Positions 37,121 through 49,549 of a DNA stretch of 64,000 bases are shown here, piece by piece. Under the pieces are notes generated by a model, which was not told the DNA's origin, ran no database searches, and saw only the letters and a list, made by a program, of their open reading frames with translations. The position numbers were made by a program, and so were the translations under genes. This stretch comes from Sinohyriopsis cumingii (Eukaryota; Mollusca; Bivalvia; Unionida; Unionidae): contig CM068838.1 of the NCBI GenBank assembly GCA_028554795.2, positions 124,627,928 through 124,691,927 of the forward strand. The letters are read 5' to 3'. The first letter of the stretch is position 1; every line of letters starts with the position of its first letter.

Positions 37121-38626
37121 ATTATTAAATGTGTTAAACTATCAATGTGTCATTTTCAGTTTTCGGTGGTTTGACTGCCTGGGAATAATTTTCGTTCATC
37201 CAAAGAGTTTTTTGATAATACCGGTTTAAGATTCGGTGCTCTCAATGTGCAAACATACTTCTTTCAGTAGCGTTAATACAAAAGATGTATTTTCTCTACA
37301 TGATAACACTAACTACCTATCAACTGATGTGATTTATTTGATTACCTGTAAAAAAAATGTAACATGCAACATGTTGGACAAACACTTCAACAAGTTTCTA
37401 AGAGAATGAATGATCATTGCTTTCATAGAAAAGGTAATAGAGATCCTCATTTTTCCTCTAATAATTCAACACACTTTAACACCAATAATCACTCTCGTCT
37501 TGATTTTTCTTTCATGTCAATAGATAGTGTGCATGGTGACATGGTGACTCATAAAAAGAAACTTATTGGATTCAGAAGTTAGATACTTTGTACCATAATG
37601 ACTTTAATGCCAATGTACTATTTCAAATGGTATTTTTTAAAAATTAAATTTTTAATTGATATAAGTACTGTGAGCATATATAGAGCATATATATATTTTC
37701 CTTGGCGTTTCGTACTGATTTCGTTCCAGCTTATTCCAAATAGTTCATCGACGTCACTTCTAAGGAATATTAAATCATGTACCAACATTACTGTTTTACC
37801 TATTTTCTTCTTAATGTTTGTCCCGTTTCAGACTCTACCATCTATCTGTTGATTTAAACTGTCTACAAGTTTATGGCAATGACTGTGATGTCCCCTCTCA
37901 ATCTGGAGTCTGATACAGCGAATGTCATATACTGCGAACAAGCAATGTATGACTCAATTATAGAATCGAAACGCAAGCTGTTGACCGAGATTCATTCAGT
38001 CACTGAGTGTCCAAAATAGCCAGTGTTTACAATAACTATATTAGATGACTTGTCTTTCAGGAACGCGCTTTAACTCATATTTCTTGTGTTGAAAGATAAA
38101 AAATAGAACATGATCGGATTCTTTTGTAGATAGAGCTAAAATTTAGACGCCTCCTAAGCTGCAGAAATATAAGTTTAAATTGTCCTTTATACATGTCAGA
38201 AGTCAGCCTGCCATTGGCGTGAGCTTATGATTATGACAGATATCGCTTGATCACGGTAAATATATGTCACTGTACTTCCGTCACACTTTTAATTTATGTG
38301 TTGATCTTGTCACTCACCCTCTGGGAATCATCTAACTCTTGTCCTCGCATATGTGATCTATTTAGATCATTTTTTGTGCAATTCTACCAGAGAGCTTCTC
38401 GGGAAGGACAAACATACCAATAGACGTACATAATGCCGGACTAGACAAACTCAAACAATGGAACATAAAAAGAATTTACCTCGTACTTTCTTCAACTCAA
38501 AGGAAAATACTGCATACGCAAATATAAATGTCAATGCACACTGAATATTCCTCGTTAATTCTGAACTCATCGTTAATTCTGAACTCATCGTCATTGAGTG
38601 CTTAATTTACGATGACAATAATGACG

Positions 38627-38659
<33 letters not shown>

Positions 38660-38663
38660 TAAG
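36596..38663. other. introns of TNF ligand gene B, middle exons not found
   Basis: By analogy with gene A, a ~28-nt and a ~114-nt exon should lie here, because exon 1 ends in phase 0 and exon 4 starts in phase 1. No counterpart of the 'AAHLYADV' strand is readable. The stretch holds a (GT)n run (37091-37120) and the Penelope-like fragment. Confidence 0.5.
37325..37690 (+). mobile_element. Penelope-like retroelement fragment (GIY-YIG region)
   Basis: The frame from about 37337 reads 'YLITCKK...CNMQHVGQT...RMNDHC', the pattern of the GIY-YIG endonuclease domain of Penelope-like elements (Y-x-G-Q-T and R-x-N-x-H positions). It ends 'DMVTHKKKLIGFRS'. One insertion-type break follows CKK. It is related to the decayed copy at 9185-9445. 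Confidence 0.6.
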
Positions 38664-39046
38664 AAAATCTTACCTGGCAGACCAATGTAGGGTTTGGTTC
38701 AGCCTTCATGAATGGAATAACAATGACCCCCGAGTCCAGACTACAGGTGCCTCGGGCCGGATTTTACTACATTTATTCTGCAGTTACCTTTGCATGCCGA
38801 CCTGAATCTACGCCGATCATCCATATGATAAACCGACAACACAGAGGTCGTCCAAATGCAGGTGTTCAACAGCTACTGTTAAGAAAGAGTAATGAGTGCA
38901 GACCTAATGGTTTTTACACCAGCTTCCTCGCTGGCATGTTGAAATTGACAAGCAATGATGAGATATCCATCAGTTTTGTAGACAATTTGCTCTTCAGTGT
39001 TTATACATCATCACTTAGCAACTATTTTGGCTTATTTGTAATGTAG
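38664..39046 (+). CDS. TNF ligand gene B, last exon (TNF homology domain, stop)
   Basis: 383 nt, identical in length and phase to exon 4 of gene A, after an (ATT)n-TTTAAG acceptor. It encodes 'NLTWQT', 'RLQVPRAGFYYIYSAVTF', the Cys pair (TFAC and NECRP), 'HRGRPNAGVQ' and the terminal 'NYFGLFVM'. It is intact to TAG. The ATG at 38708 is internal and not the start of translation. Confidence 0.9.
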
Positions 39047-42000
39047 TATTTTTATCAAGGGTACTTGAGAGATAGTCTCTTATAACCAGATTCTGACGTG
39101 GCTACTTCAGTTCTTCGCCATACCAGTAACAATGGAATGAAGCTTTTCTAAAACTTTTAAAATGATTTCATTAGCTGATGAGCTGAGGTTATGTCTTACG
39201 TCACAATGATGATATGATGACCTTCATATTTCCCTTACACGTGGTAGTTTTCTGTGACTGATTGATAAATCTTCCAGTATTGATATGGGCGTTAAATTAT
39301 ATCCTTGTAAAGTTTCAGTATTACTTTGGTTTGAATGAGTTCACAAAATATGTCTAGAAAAAATCTGAGAGGGGGAGTTACGTTTTTTAGTTTCACTTCT
39401 TTCCGTAACAAAGATCAGTACAACATTTTAGTAGATCCTTCAATGGCGACTCTAACACGGACATTCCCGATGTTCAACCGAGGAGAAGCATTATTAGCTA
39501 ACAAACTCCAATACTATAGATTGTTTTTAACAAAAAGTTGCTTTAAAATATTTGTGCCAACACTTCGCATTTTATCATAATGTCATTATTTTCTCCTGTC
39601 TTGTCGCTTTCTTTTAGTTACATATAAATCTTGCGTAACGAAGAACGATAAAATGGGTCATTACGGCAGAAATATTAACCATATATTTAATTAAGTCGAC
39701 ACAGAAAGCATAATTAAAAGCAAAATTTTAATTTAGAATTTGTCACCGTAAATGTGCCTGATTACAAACAGTCCAATCAGTTTTCCAATATACGCACCCT
39801 ACCCACTACATCCAGCTCTCTGGGAAGTTCGATTTTATTACTACTAAGGCAGTAGTGTATTACTTTTTACTTGTAGATCCATTGAATTTGATCATATGAA
39901 TGAATTTTATGCTGATTCTTAGTTTTTAAGCTATTGAGTTTAAGAACCAGATTAAGACTTTTCCCTAGAGAGGAGAGAGGCTCTGTAGACAATATACTAA
40001 TAATGCTTTTATATATGACATACATTTTCCGTCTAAATATTCTTCATAGCTGTTGAAGTCTGGACAGAGACAACATATATTCCTCAATTGTATTGCAATA
40101 AATAATGAACCATGAACTATTAGAGTGTACATATGGTTTTTGAAACGTTTTGTTATCTGAGGTAGATTAGTTTAGTACTGACATGTTAGTTTCATGAATG
40201 TCCTTGGCTTGACAAGTATGCATGCGCTTGTACTGGAATATAGTCAAAGTTTTTATAATAATTTGATATACATCATCTATTTTTGTATCAGTTATCATCA
40301 TACGAGAGTTAATATAAACACAATGAAACGTGCCTGCCTGAATGTTAAAGTTATTACTTTTGAAGCAATCATCAAATAACAACAGCAATGTGTTATGTTC
40401 CGACTTGTCTTGATCAGTGTTTCTGGCACGTGACAGAAGCACCACTGTCTTGAAATTGCATAAAAATCAGCTTAATTACCACAATCATTGATCAAAATGG
40501 TTTGAGCTGCAATATTATGAGATAAAACTATAACTTTACACAATACACTTTCTCTTTAATATTTGTTTTACCAAAACAACATTTTTGGAAAATGGTGTAT
40601 AGTTTTATTTGAATAATAGGGATTAACCAGTTGGATAATTGTTGACTAAATGTACAAAGAAGGACAACATAGCTATACTTTGTCTACAAGCATTGCCTCT
40701 GGAATAACATATGTTTTCAAGCGGTCACATCTATAGTAAAACATCATATGTTTGGTCATAAATCGACAGCAACACTAGTATCTTGATCAGGTGTTTTGGT
40801 GACTTCCTTTTGCCTTGTGTTGCAATTGACATTGTGTCCGCCTCTAAACAAGGCTTACTTTATGATTTATGATATTCTTGATTTATATTACATATCATAC
40901 TCATAGTGAACCCCAACCCCAACAACTTTAATTGCATTCCCTCTGGTATAAAAACACTTTTTATGAATTTGAAGGGATGACCTGGATGACGTGGTCCTTT
41001 CTTTTGCCTCTGTTCAACAGATCTTTGAACCCACACTGAAACAAAACTCAAGACAATACACCCTCATTGGGCCACCACAAGTTAGACAACAATTTTTATC
41101 GAATATCGTCAGTCATATCAACAATACTGCTCATAGTTTTTAATTGTGAAGCAATTTGATATTGTTCTGGGCACGATTTAAATGGGATTGAAACTGGAAA
41201 TTATATGAATTGGAATTTTTTTCACTTACTTAAATTTGAACATGTGTGGTTTTGCTTTCCCTGAGTATAGTTATTCTTCAAACTTGCCATATTCATGGCT
41301 ATATAAACTTCCTGACATTATGTTTACATGCAGATTTATTCAGATGTTACATTTGGTGACATCACTGGAAAAAAAAATGTTTAAATTACACTGTAATAAG
41401 GTCTGCCGAGGTAATAGGACGTGCCACTTTACGTATACTAAGATATAATAATGTCGACTTTTTTCGTCTGGTCTAATTGTTTTTAGACTGAATTATCCTT
41501 AGAAATAAGCTTCGGAAATTCCGAATTTCCTTGTGTTTAAGACGTCGGCTTCCCACATTAGTACTAGGCCTGTGAAATTGTGGCGTGTTGTGATATATTC
41601 TGAATCGGTGCCCTTTCAGTCGAACAAAGCGTCAAAATTTCAACATGTTCATCTGTTAAACATTTAAACCAAGATAATCAAAAATGTTTCCGTCCCTTCC
41701 ACATTCAGATCAGCTTGAGCCACACTTTTACGCCTTGTGTCAAGATCGGGTCTTTATCTTCACTTGTTTTTGTTTTTTGTTTTTCTCTTTTCTCCAACGA
41801 AGTTGGAAAATTACAGTTCTAGTTTCTGTTCGAAATCAATAGATCTTTTCTCATGTCAGGGTAACTATCAATTGCTTTTTTCACCTTGTTGAAAAGCCAT
41901 TTATGTCAAAATAACTTTCATGCAACTTAACATCGTTAATCCGCTGTTCCATAGTTTTTATGAATAGCTTTCTGCTGAATCATGAAGCCTGTTAAAACTG

Positions 42001-42387
42001 AAAATATAATTTGCGATAAACTACTTCGATTTTTGAATTGATAAGTCGCATGTTAACGGTTAACTGGTACATACTCGAGTAAAAGCGACAGCAATTGCAA
42101 AATATTATTTTTGTAAACAGAGTAAAACCTCGGATATGTCGCAGGTAAAACCCATGAAGTATATGCTTTTCTAACACTAGAAAGTACAGTAAATGTTTGC
42201 TATGTGCGAAACGATACTTTTTTGCATTTGAAGCACATATAACATCTATGCTATTATGCAGGTTGTGCATGTAAAGGAAGAATGACAGATCTTTAATTGT
42301 CTGTCTGTGTTTTTTTTTAATGTTCCAATGCCATATATCTTACAGTTGTATCAATTATGCATGCTTGAGGATTCATTTGCGTTTAGA
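39047..42387. other. gene-poor region downstream of TNF ligand gene B
   Basis: It includes the presumed 3' UTR. No gene, repeat array or mobile element recognised; frames up to 92 codons have no domain signature. Confidence 0.5.
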
Positions 42388-42640
42388 GACCGCTCCGGTG
42401 GCCTAGTGGTTAGAGCGTCTGCCTCGGATGCGTGAGGTCGTGGGTTCGATCCCCGGCCGAGTCATATCAAAGACTTACAAAAATGGTACTAACAGCTGCC
42501 TCGCTTGGCGCTCAGTACTAAGAGGTTGGTGTTAGGACTGGTCGGCCTGGTGTCAGGATAATGTGACTGGGTGGGAACATCATGCTACATGTTTGCGGCA
42601 TGATGCCCCAGTGCTAGACATCACTATAAACTGCTTCAAA
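42388..42640 (+). mobile_element. tRNA-derived SINE, copy 5 (3'-truncated)
   Basis: Well-preserved tRNA-like head (GACCGCTCCGGTGGCCTAGT..., B-box GGTTCGATCCC) and body up to CATCACTATAAACTGC. It lacks the GTTAAAAATCCAAAT end and the (AC)n tail. Confidence 0.88.
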
Positions 42641-43716
42641 GAAATGATGATTTCCCTATTCTGAGTAAGATAAATCCCGATCACAAAAGTCTGTAGGGGC
42701 TACCACCAAGAACACGGATGAAGAAAATTTGAAAGGCTGTTTATATTCGTGCTGATATTTAAACAACAACAGCGATGACCACAACAACAAACAACCCGCT
42801 GTTTAAAACAAAATGTTCATACAAACTCAGACAGATGTATTATGTCTCCAGTTCTCACAAACAAAATCGAATTGTATTCGTTGAAAAATCAACGTAATGC
42901 TTTCAATATCTGAATTGCAATGTTACAACCATCCACTGAACAGATGGTTAATGCTACTGTTGCTATTCGATTAGTGTAAAATGACTTCGTTTTGATTTTG
43001 TAGGACACTGGATAGATAGCAATTTTCTATATATTTAGAATTGCGTAATTGTGAATAAATATGGACATTTCTGTCTTTTTTATCGCCTTCTCCTTTATTA
43101 ATGTTAACTTGATATATTTTCTAGAAGAAAGATTGTTAAGACAGAAAGTAGCAATTGGTTCAACATCAAACGTCTACATCTTGGCAATGAAAGGGTCTTA
43201 ATGTCTCCACGAGAAAGCAGCGGACAATCTTTTTAAAAGCTTGATTTGGAAACATAAATTATATATGAATATCGATATGCCCAAGAAGTACAGTTGTACT
43301 AACACGTAAGTTGAGTTCAGCTGCAAACTCAGCTCAGCAGTTGCATAATGTGCCGGAAGAGGTGGATCCGTGCAGATTGTTGAGAATAATAGAAGCAACA
43401 CAGACCCTGATCTGCTGGCAAATAATGCGACAAGGGTCTCTGTAGTTTGCAGTTGGAATTGTCTTACAATACATGCGGTAAATTACTGCATATGATATTC
43501 TTAAATATCACTAGGCATTAGAACAGCTTTAAAATAATTTGTTTGTGCTTTGTGCTGATTGTTGCAGAAAGGAGACATTTGTGTCCTTTTCGCCAATCGG
43601 CAGACACTCATTTTTTTAATATGAAAACTGATAATACCATGTGCACGGCTTGTAAGTTAACGTAAGTATCCCTCCAATGCACGACTGTTCTGGATGCGTG
43701 AAATATTATTTATTCG

Positions 43717-44032
43717 GACCTCTCCGGTGGCCTTTTGGTTAGCGCGTCTGCATCGTATGCGGGAGGTCGCGGGTTCGAACCCCGGCCGAGTCATACCAAA
43801 GACTTATAAAATGGTACTAACAGCTGCATCGCTAGGCGCTCAGCAATAAGAGGTTAGTGTTAGGACTGGTCGGCCTGGTGTCAGGATAATGTGCTGGGTG
43901 GGACATGATGCTACATGTCTGCGGCATGATGCTTCAGTGCTAGACATCACTATAAACTGCCACACTGCAGACATCGTAGCGATATGACTGAAATAGTGTT
44001 ACAGCTACGTTAATAACCTAAATAATACACAC
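43717..44032 (+). mobile_element. tRNA-derived SINE, copy 6 (full length)
   Basis: Complete family member flanked by a perfect 12-bp duplication ATTATTTATTCG (43705-43716 and 44033-44044). The B-box is GGTTCGAACCC. The tail is short and decayed (AATAATACACAC). Confidence 0.93.
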
Positions 44033-44829
44033 ATTATTTATTCGAGGTATTACTACCTATGATTTATCTTAACGTGGATTTTGTTAACTGCTTCATTAGG
44101 CGGGCAATATGTTTTAGTCTGTACAAATTAAATTGCAGAGAGACCTATTCAGTTGAGCCGACATATGGTCCTTACTGGTCGCTAGAAGTTACGGTGGGTG
44201 AGTTTCAATCTAACTGCTAACCTGGAATCAATTCTATGGTCGAACGGGTGTTTAGACATTGGGGTTCATGTTTATTATATATAATGTAAGCCTCAACTGC
44301 CTAGCTATTGAAATTGTGCTGCTACATTACAATCTTACTGCTACATTACAATCTTACTGCTACATTAAATGAAAAATCGCCAAACGAAATGGACAGGATG
44401 AATACCAGATATCGACGATTTAGAGACCCATCCTTGCGGAAGCATCTTGATTGGGTAAAGATAACATAATATACATGATGGTAGAATCTGATGATTACAC
44501 TTTGAAGTGTTTATGACGTGGAACCATTTCATATATATATTTCCATGAGCTTGTTGAAACAAAACTACGCACAAAAGCAAGAACATCAAAATGCAGGAGA
44601 CAAGTAAAGAAATAATAATTGCAGAACGTCGAAAGAAATACTATGTCAATATAAAAGGAGCCAGATATGGATATCAAATGTGTCATAGTCTACGATCGCG
44701 TGGATTTAAATTAATGATATCCAGAATAATTTTGAGCTATTGATTGAAGCGAATAATTACTAGACTTAATTCGAGTTGTTGATTTAAGCTGATGATTACT
44801 ATGTTCGTAATTTTGATGTCAGCGGATGG

Positions 44830-45040
44830 TCACCAGGCCAAATTAGTACCATTTATTTAAGCGAATGATCATTAGGATAAATTAGTGTCATTTATTTAAG
44901 CGAATGATCATTAGGCCAAATTAGTGCCATTTATTTAAGCGAATGATCACTAGGCCCAATTAGTGCCATTTATTTAAGCGAATGATCACTAGGCCCAAAT
45001 TATGCCATTTATTTAAGTGAATAATCAATTGGCCAAGTTC
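44830..45040. repeat. 39-bp tandem repeats, about five units
   Basis: Units start GAATGATCATTAGGCCAAAT and end CATTTATTTAAGC; outer copies are diverged. Confidence 0.9.
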
Positions 45041-47000
45041 GTGATATTGGAATCCTAATACTACAATAAATGGCACGAAAATATATGTTTGGAATCTCAA
45101 ATTAAAACACAAAATCGTTCAGTATTTGTCATTATTGTAAGCGACAAAGGAATAATAGATAGACAGCTGTATCAAGTATCATGAAAACGTCGTGGTTTCA
45201 AAAGAAAACGAGTTTATAGAATGTGGAAAAGCAGCGTAAAATCATACATGTCATGCCATTTTTCTATTGATAGTGACAGGAGAAAAAGTATATCTCAAAC
45301 CATCACTGTTAATAAAATACAGTTTTACGTATGACAACGTGATAAGGCGATTACAATATACAAGCAACGCTTAACTGGGTGAAATAAAACATTGTAGAAG
45401 AAATGAAAAGTTTAAAGGTAAAATGTATTTGGTCGACTTTCCCTATACTTTTATTAAGTAGAGAAACAACTACAAGATTAAAGACAAGATCTAGAAGAAC
45501 ATAACATGAAATGAGAATCAAATGGACGTTTATGCAGTCTTTACAGCACTGAGACCTTTCTCACATTTCTTTCAAAATTTGTAATGTAGCTATTCACACA
45601 ACCGCTCAATCGTCAATATATTTTTCCTAACATAATGTTAAATATGTCCATAAAAACCTTCAATCACAAGAATTACTAAAATAAAAAGTAGCGTACTAAC
45701 GGGGAAGGTGGACGCCAGAGGTCATGGGGCGCCAAAACCCCTTTGGGCTATCATCGTCGCACCGGGACCATTTCCCTTAATACTTCACTGAAAACAAATA
45801 ATACTCGACTCTGTCGACGAATCGGATTTTTGGTTAGCAGTCTCTAACGTCTCTATGTATTACACCTACGGCTCAGTTTTGTCTGGTAACAATACGTCCA
45901 CAATTAAGTGGTATGCCCTGATGTTGGACATATCGATGGGTACGGGGCAATTGTAGTATGTATTCGATAGACGTATTAGATGGTTGTCTTATCTAGTAAC
46001 CGATTATATTTTGTGTCAGCCATCTATTCAAACCGTTTAAATTGTTTCCAAAGATGCGCGGTATACGATATTTACATCGTTATTTGTCTCTTTCTACATG
46101 ACCTAGCCAATACCAATCAGCAATATGAAGCTTGAGATGGACAGTGTCTCACCGTATTATCGTTTACTTTTACAGCTCTTCCATTTTTTCTGCTTTCAAA
46201 ATGCACTTCTATATCTCCGTGTTGTTTAATAATATATTTAATGCTTCCTCTGATATTATTCGTTAATATAATCTAGCCAAGCGCTCTTGAACAAAATGTG
46301 TTCAAGTTGCTAAATATACCATAAGCTGAAGAGTTTAACTGGGATGCTTTTTGGCGTACTTTCATCAACCTCCCTCTGTTTCATACGTTTGAACTCTTTC
46401 ATGTTGCATCTGTCACATTCTATAAAAGTATTATGTTTTAAAACCTCGAAATTTACGTGCTCTTTGATTGCTATGTATTGTTTCTCAGTCGTTTCCTTTA
46501 TTAGAACGATCCCTTCAGTATTGTAGCATTTTGTAATCTTTATGTATTGTACTTGCAAGATTTCAATAGCACAATGGAAGTGGCTTAGAGTGTACAACGT
46601 ATTCAACATTGCAGTATTCAAGAAACATCTTTTACAAATGCTCAGCGGTCTGATTTCCAAATTACAAGTGTTCTTTGAAAAAAGACCATAGTAGTTTAAG
46701 TTATTAGATGGGTCAGACGTTGCCATACTTATCAGCTTTCAGTAAAACACTACGTCATCCGGTAATAAATTTGACAGTCCATGCAACAAATCACAATATT
46801 TAACTGGAAATACTAGCGCATATTTAATCAGATCAGTTCATCTACTACTTTTAGTTCGTAATATAAAATAATTTTATTTGTTTGGGTGAAGGTCGTTTTT
46901 GACCTATTGTGAAAAAGAAAAACAAGAAAATCCGAGCCTTATATTAGCAAAGTATCTTCTATTGCATGGAAAGGTATTCCATTTTACAAATAAATAGAGG

Positions 47001-47115
47001 ATATTTGCTTGAAACGAGTGAATAACGGATATATATAATCGAGTGGATGAAAATACTACAGTTTTTCACCCACGAGATGAAATGTATCCGTTATTCACTC
47101 GTTTCAAGCAAATAT
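47001..47115. repeat. fold-back palindrome
   Basis: Perfect 31-bp arms (47001-47031 and 47085-47115, starting ATATTTGCTTGAAACGAGTG). The inverted match continues inside (GTGG.TGAAAA and TTTTCA.CCAC). No target duplication is evident. Confidence 0.92.
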
Positions 47116-47406
47116 TCCTTTTATTTTATGCTCACATACGTTGGCTACTTAAAGTTTGTGACACAGTGAATTAGCAGATTTCTTACGGTAATGTCATCTT
47201 TTTAACGTACATGTTCTGCTGTGCTATGTGTACCTGCGCACAAAATTAGTTCCACATCACATTGATACAAATTAAATATTTCCAGAATAACAAACTACAA
47301 GTTTCAAGGATAACAGACAGGGATTATTGATAAGAAAACGACCACACGTAATTCATCAATGTATAATGTATAATGTATAAGTATGTTCTGACCCAAAAAG
47401 TAGTTC

Positions 47407-47439
47407 CTGTAGTGAAAAAATATTATTTTTTCACTACAG
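47407..47439. repeat. near-perfect 33-bp palindrome
   Basis: Two 16-bp arms CTGTAGTGAAAAAATA with a single-base centre. Too tight to be a normal RNA loop, but it can cruciform or form a duplex RNA end. Confidence 0.9.
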
Positions 47440-48639
47440 TGAAATATCGATATTATTTTAATTAGAAAATCAAGTAATTCACTGCTTAGCATAAATAATA
47501 TGGTTTATTTCTATGTTTTGAAATAAGGTAAGTAAAATCATAAAAAATGGGACAAAATGCTGGTTGCACAATTTGAATGTAAACTTTTACATATTTAATA
47601 GTTTAAACCGCCTTGTTGTCTTATATACGATGCACAAGAGTCCGATAGATTTAAATACTAGTATTAACTAAATGATTCAAACGAACTATGTTAGGGAGTG
47701 GGGCGATGTGTATATGTATGTATATGCCAGTGAACTAGTAGCGTTTCCAGTTTCAAAAGAGAATTTTATTCACTGTTTGAAACGAGGTGCCTTCTGATAG
47801 TAAATGTCCTTTTTTTACCGAGTGCTCGATTTACCTATGATTTCCAAGACAAACATGCCTTTTATGCGTTGCGTTCAAGGACAACGTTATTCAATACAGC
47901 TGAGTTGATATTTGTAAAATGGCGAGAATAGGTTGAATTATATTTCGTTTCTTTGTACCAGATATTTTAATTTAAGGCTGATTTTTATTTATTTATTTAG
48001 AAAGAAAGAAGCTGAGTGTTTGCATACATGCTCGTAATCTCTTACAACTATGACTCACCGCTGTATACCATGACGTGTACTGATAGCGGTGTCCTTTAAT
48101 ACACAATTGATTGGGCTTTTTCTTAGAAGATGCCCATTAACACACCATACCAACCGCGTCGGTGTTAGCAGGTACGAACTCGTATTAAAAGATCATGTTG
48201 ATACTCAGTTTCCTCGAAATGTATTTCGATTGACGTAATGGGAAATCCTAATTTTCAGTGCAACCTTGTTGTCATCCATGCAGAATAGGTACATAAGTTA
48301 CGACTGCATATCCATTTGCGCATGGACTAAGTTTTTGGGGTATTTGCATGTAGCAAGTGCCACAGAGTATAGAAAATCATAGAGCTAATAGGCATTACAT
48401 TTTGGCGCTTAATAATGGGTTTTTAAGGAGTTAAATCGTCATACCAGTGTCCAAGTTATAATGCGCCAGTAGAAGTTATTACTAATAGTGTAATTTAATA
48501 CGTCTTCACAACTTTGTGTGCGTGAGGGAAGCAGTAAAAGACATACATCAATAAATTCCAATTTTTTAACTCCAAGATGAATACTAGTGTAAATGTTATT
48601 TAACCAGTCAGACTGAATATATTCTTTCACAAATTTTAA

Positions 48640-48765
48640 CTTGCTAGACCAGTCAGACTTTTCAGGTATCATTTCAAGTATTAAAAATGACACTAGACCA
48701 GTCAGATTTTTCAGGGTATCATTTCAAGTATTAAAAATGCCACTAGACCAGTCAGATTAATACGG
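48640..48765. repeat. ~57-bp tandem repeats
   Basis: Two full and one partial copy of a unit containing CTAGACCAGTCAGA and GGTATCATTTCAAGTATTAAA. Confidence 0.8.
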
Positions 48766-48799
48766 TGGTTGGACAGTGTCACGAAATATTTTTTGTTTA

Positions 48800-48975
48800 A
48801 TACAATAACTTGTATAAACAAGATGATATAATGTTTAATCGAAACAATATCTTGCTTAAACAAAATAATATTTCGTTTAAAGAAGATATATCCTTTAATC
48901 GAAATAATATATTTTTTAAAATGAATTTTATCTATTTAAACAAGATTATATTTTTTATAAAGCAAGATATTAAAC
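48800..48975. repeat. degenerate AACAAGATAATAT-type repeats
   Basis: Repeated short units around TTTAAACAAGATAATAT and its variants (AATCGAAATAATAT). The consensus is close to palindromic. The same unit recurs at 52795-52842. Confidence 0.6.
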
Positions 48976-49495
48976 CTATCAGGTTATGTATTAATGGATG
49001 TATCGGCAGGCTTTAGAGACAAATTGTTTGGACATAAGTCTTTGATACTAATAGTTAGTCTCGCGTTATCGGTGGATATTATTTGCAGGCAATTTAGTCA
49101 ATGTAAGGCTGCCTATTGAACAGCAGACATAGATTACGTAAATGGACGTGTGGTTTCTATGCCAGTAGTTGAGGAAGATAGTTTTATCTATTGAACAAGT
49201 CATAGGATAGAATCTTGATGGAGCATTTTTAGGCGACAGTGTTCTTAATTCAGGATTAGTTTGTTTTAACAATCCAAGAGAATGGACTTGTTGGTTCAAG
49301 AATACAATCACCTAGTATAGTTCAATAGATTTCTGGCTAGATAGAATGATATATTTAAAGTTAAGCAGAAATACAGACGGACATGAATGCATAACTGCTT
49401 GAAAACGTAATACTTGCATTCGAATTAGCGCTTATACATACATTCATAGATAAACACGTTCGTTCTCAGGTAGCACACACACACACACACACACG

Positions 49496-49549
<54 letters not shown>

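Larger units (their letters stand above)
44045..48639. other. gene-poor region
   Basis: No gene accepted. It includes 18-bp repeats near 44318-44370, 39-bp repeats at 44830-45040 and two palindromes (47001-47115 and 47407-47439). The longest frame (46310-46726, minus strand, 138 codons) shows no recognisable domain. Confidence 0.5.

Noticed and set aside
38391-38482. Possible missing exon 3 of TNF ligand gene B
   Set aside because: Good acceptor, but the weak donor leaves phase 0 while the last exon requires phase 1, and no TNF-domain strand is encoded.
42388-42460. Functional tRNA gene
   Set aside because: A- and B-boxes are present, but the same head with the same 180-bp body occurs six times with target duplications, so it is a SINE promoter.
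46310-46726. 138-codon minus-strand ORF
   Set aside because: No domain, no conserved motif, no neighbouring splice or promoter signal; composition is that of translated AT-rich DNA.
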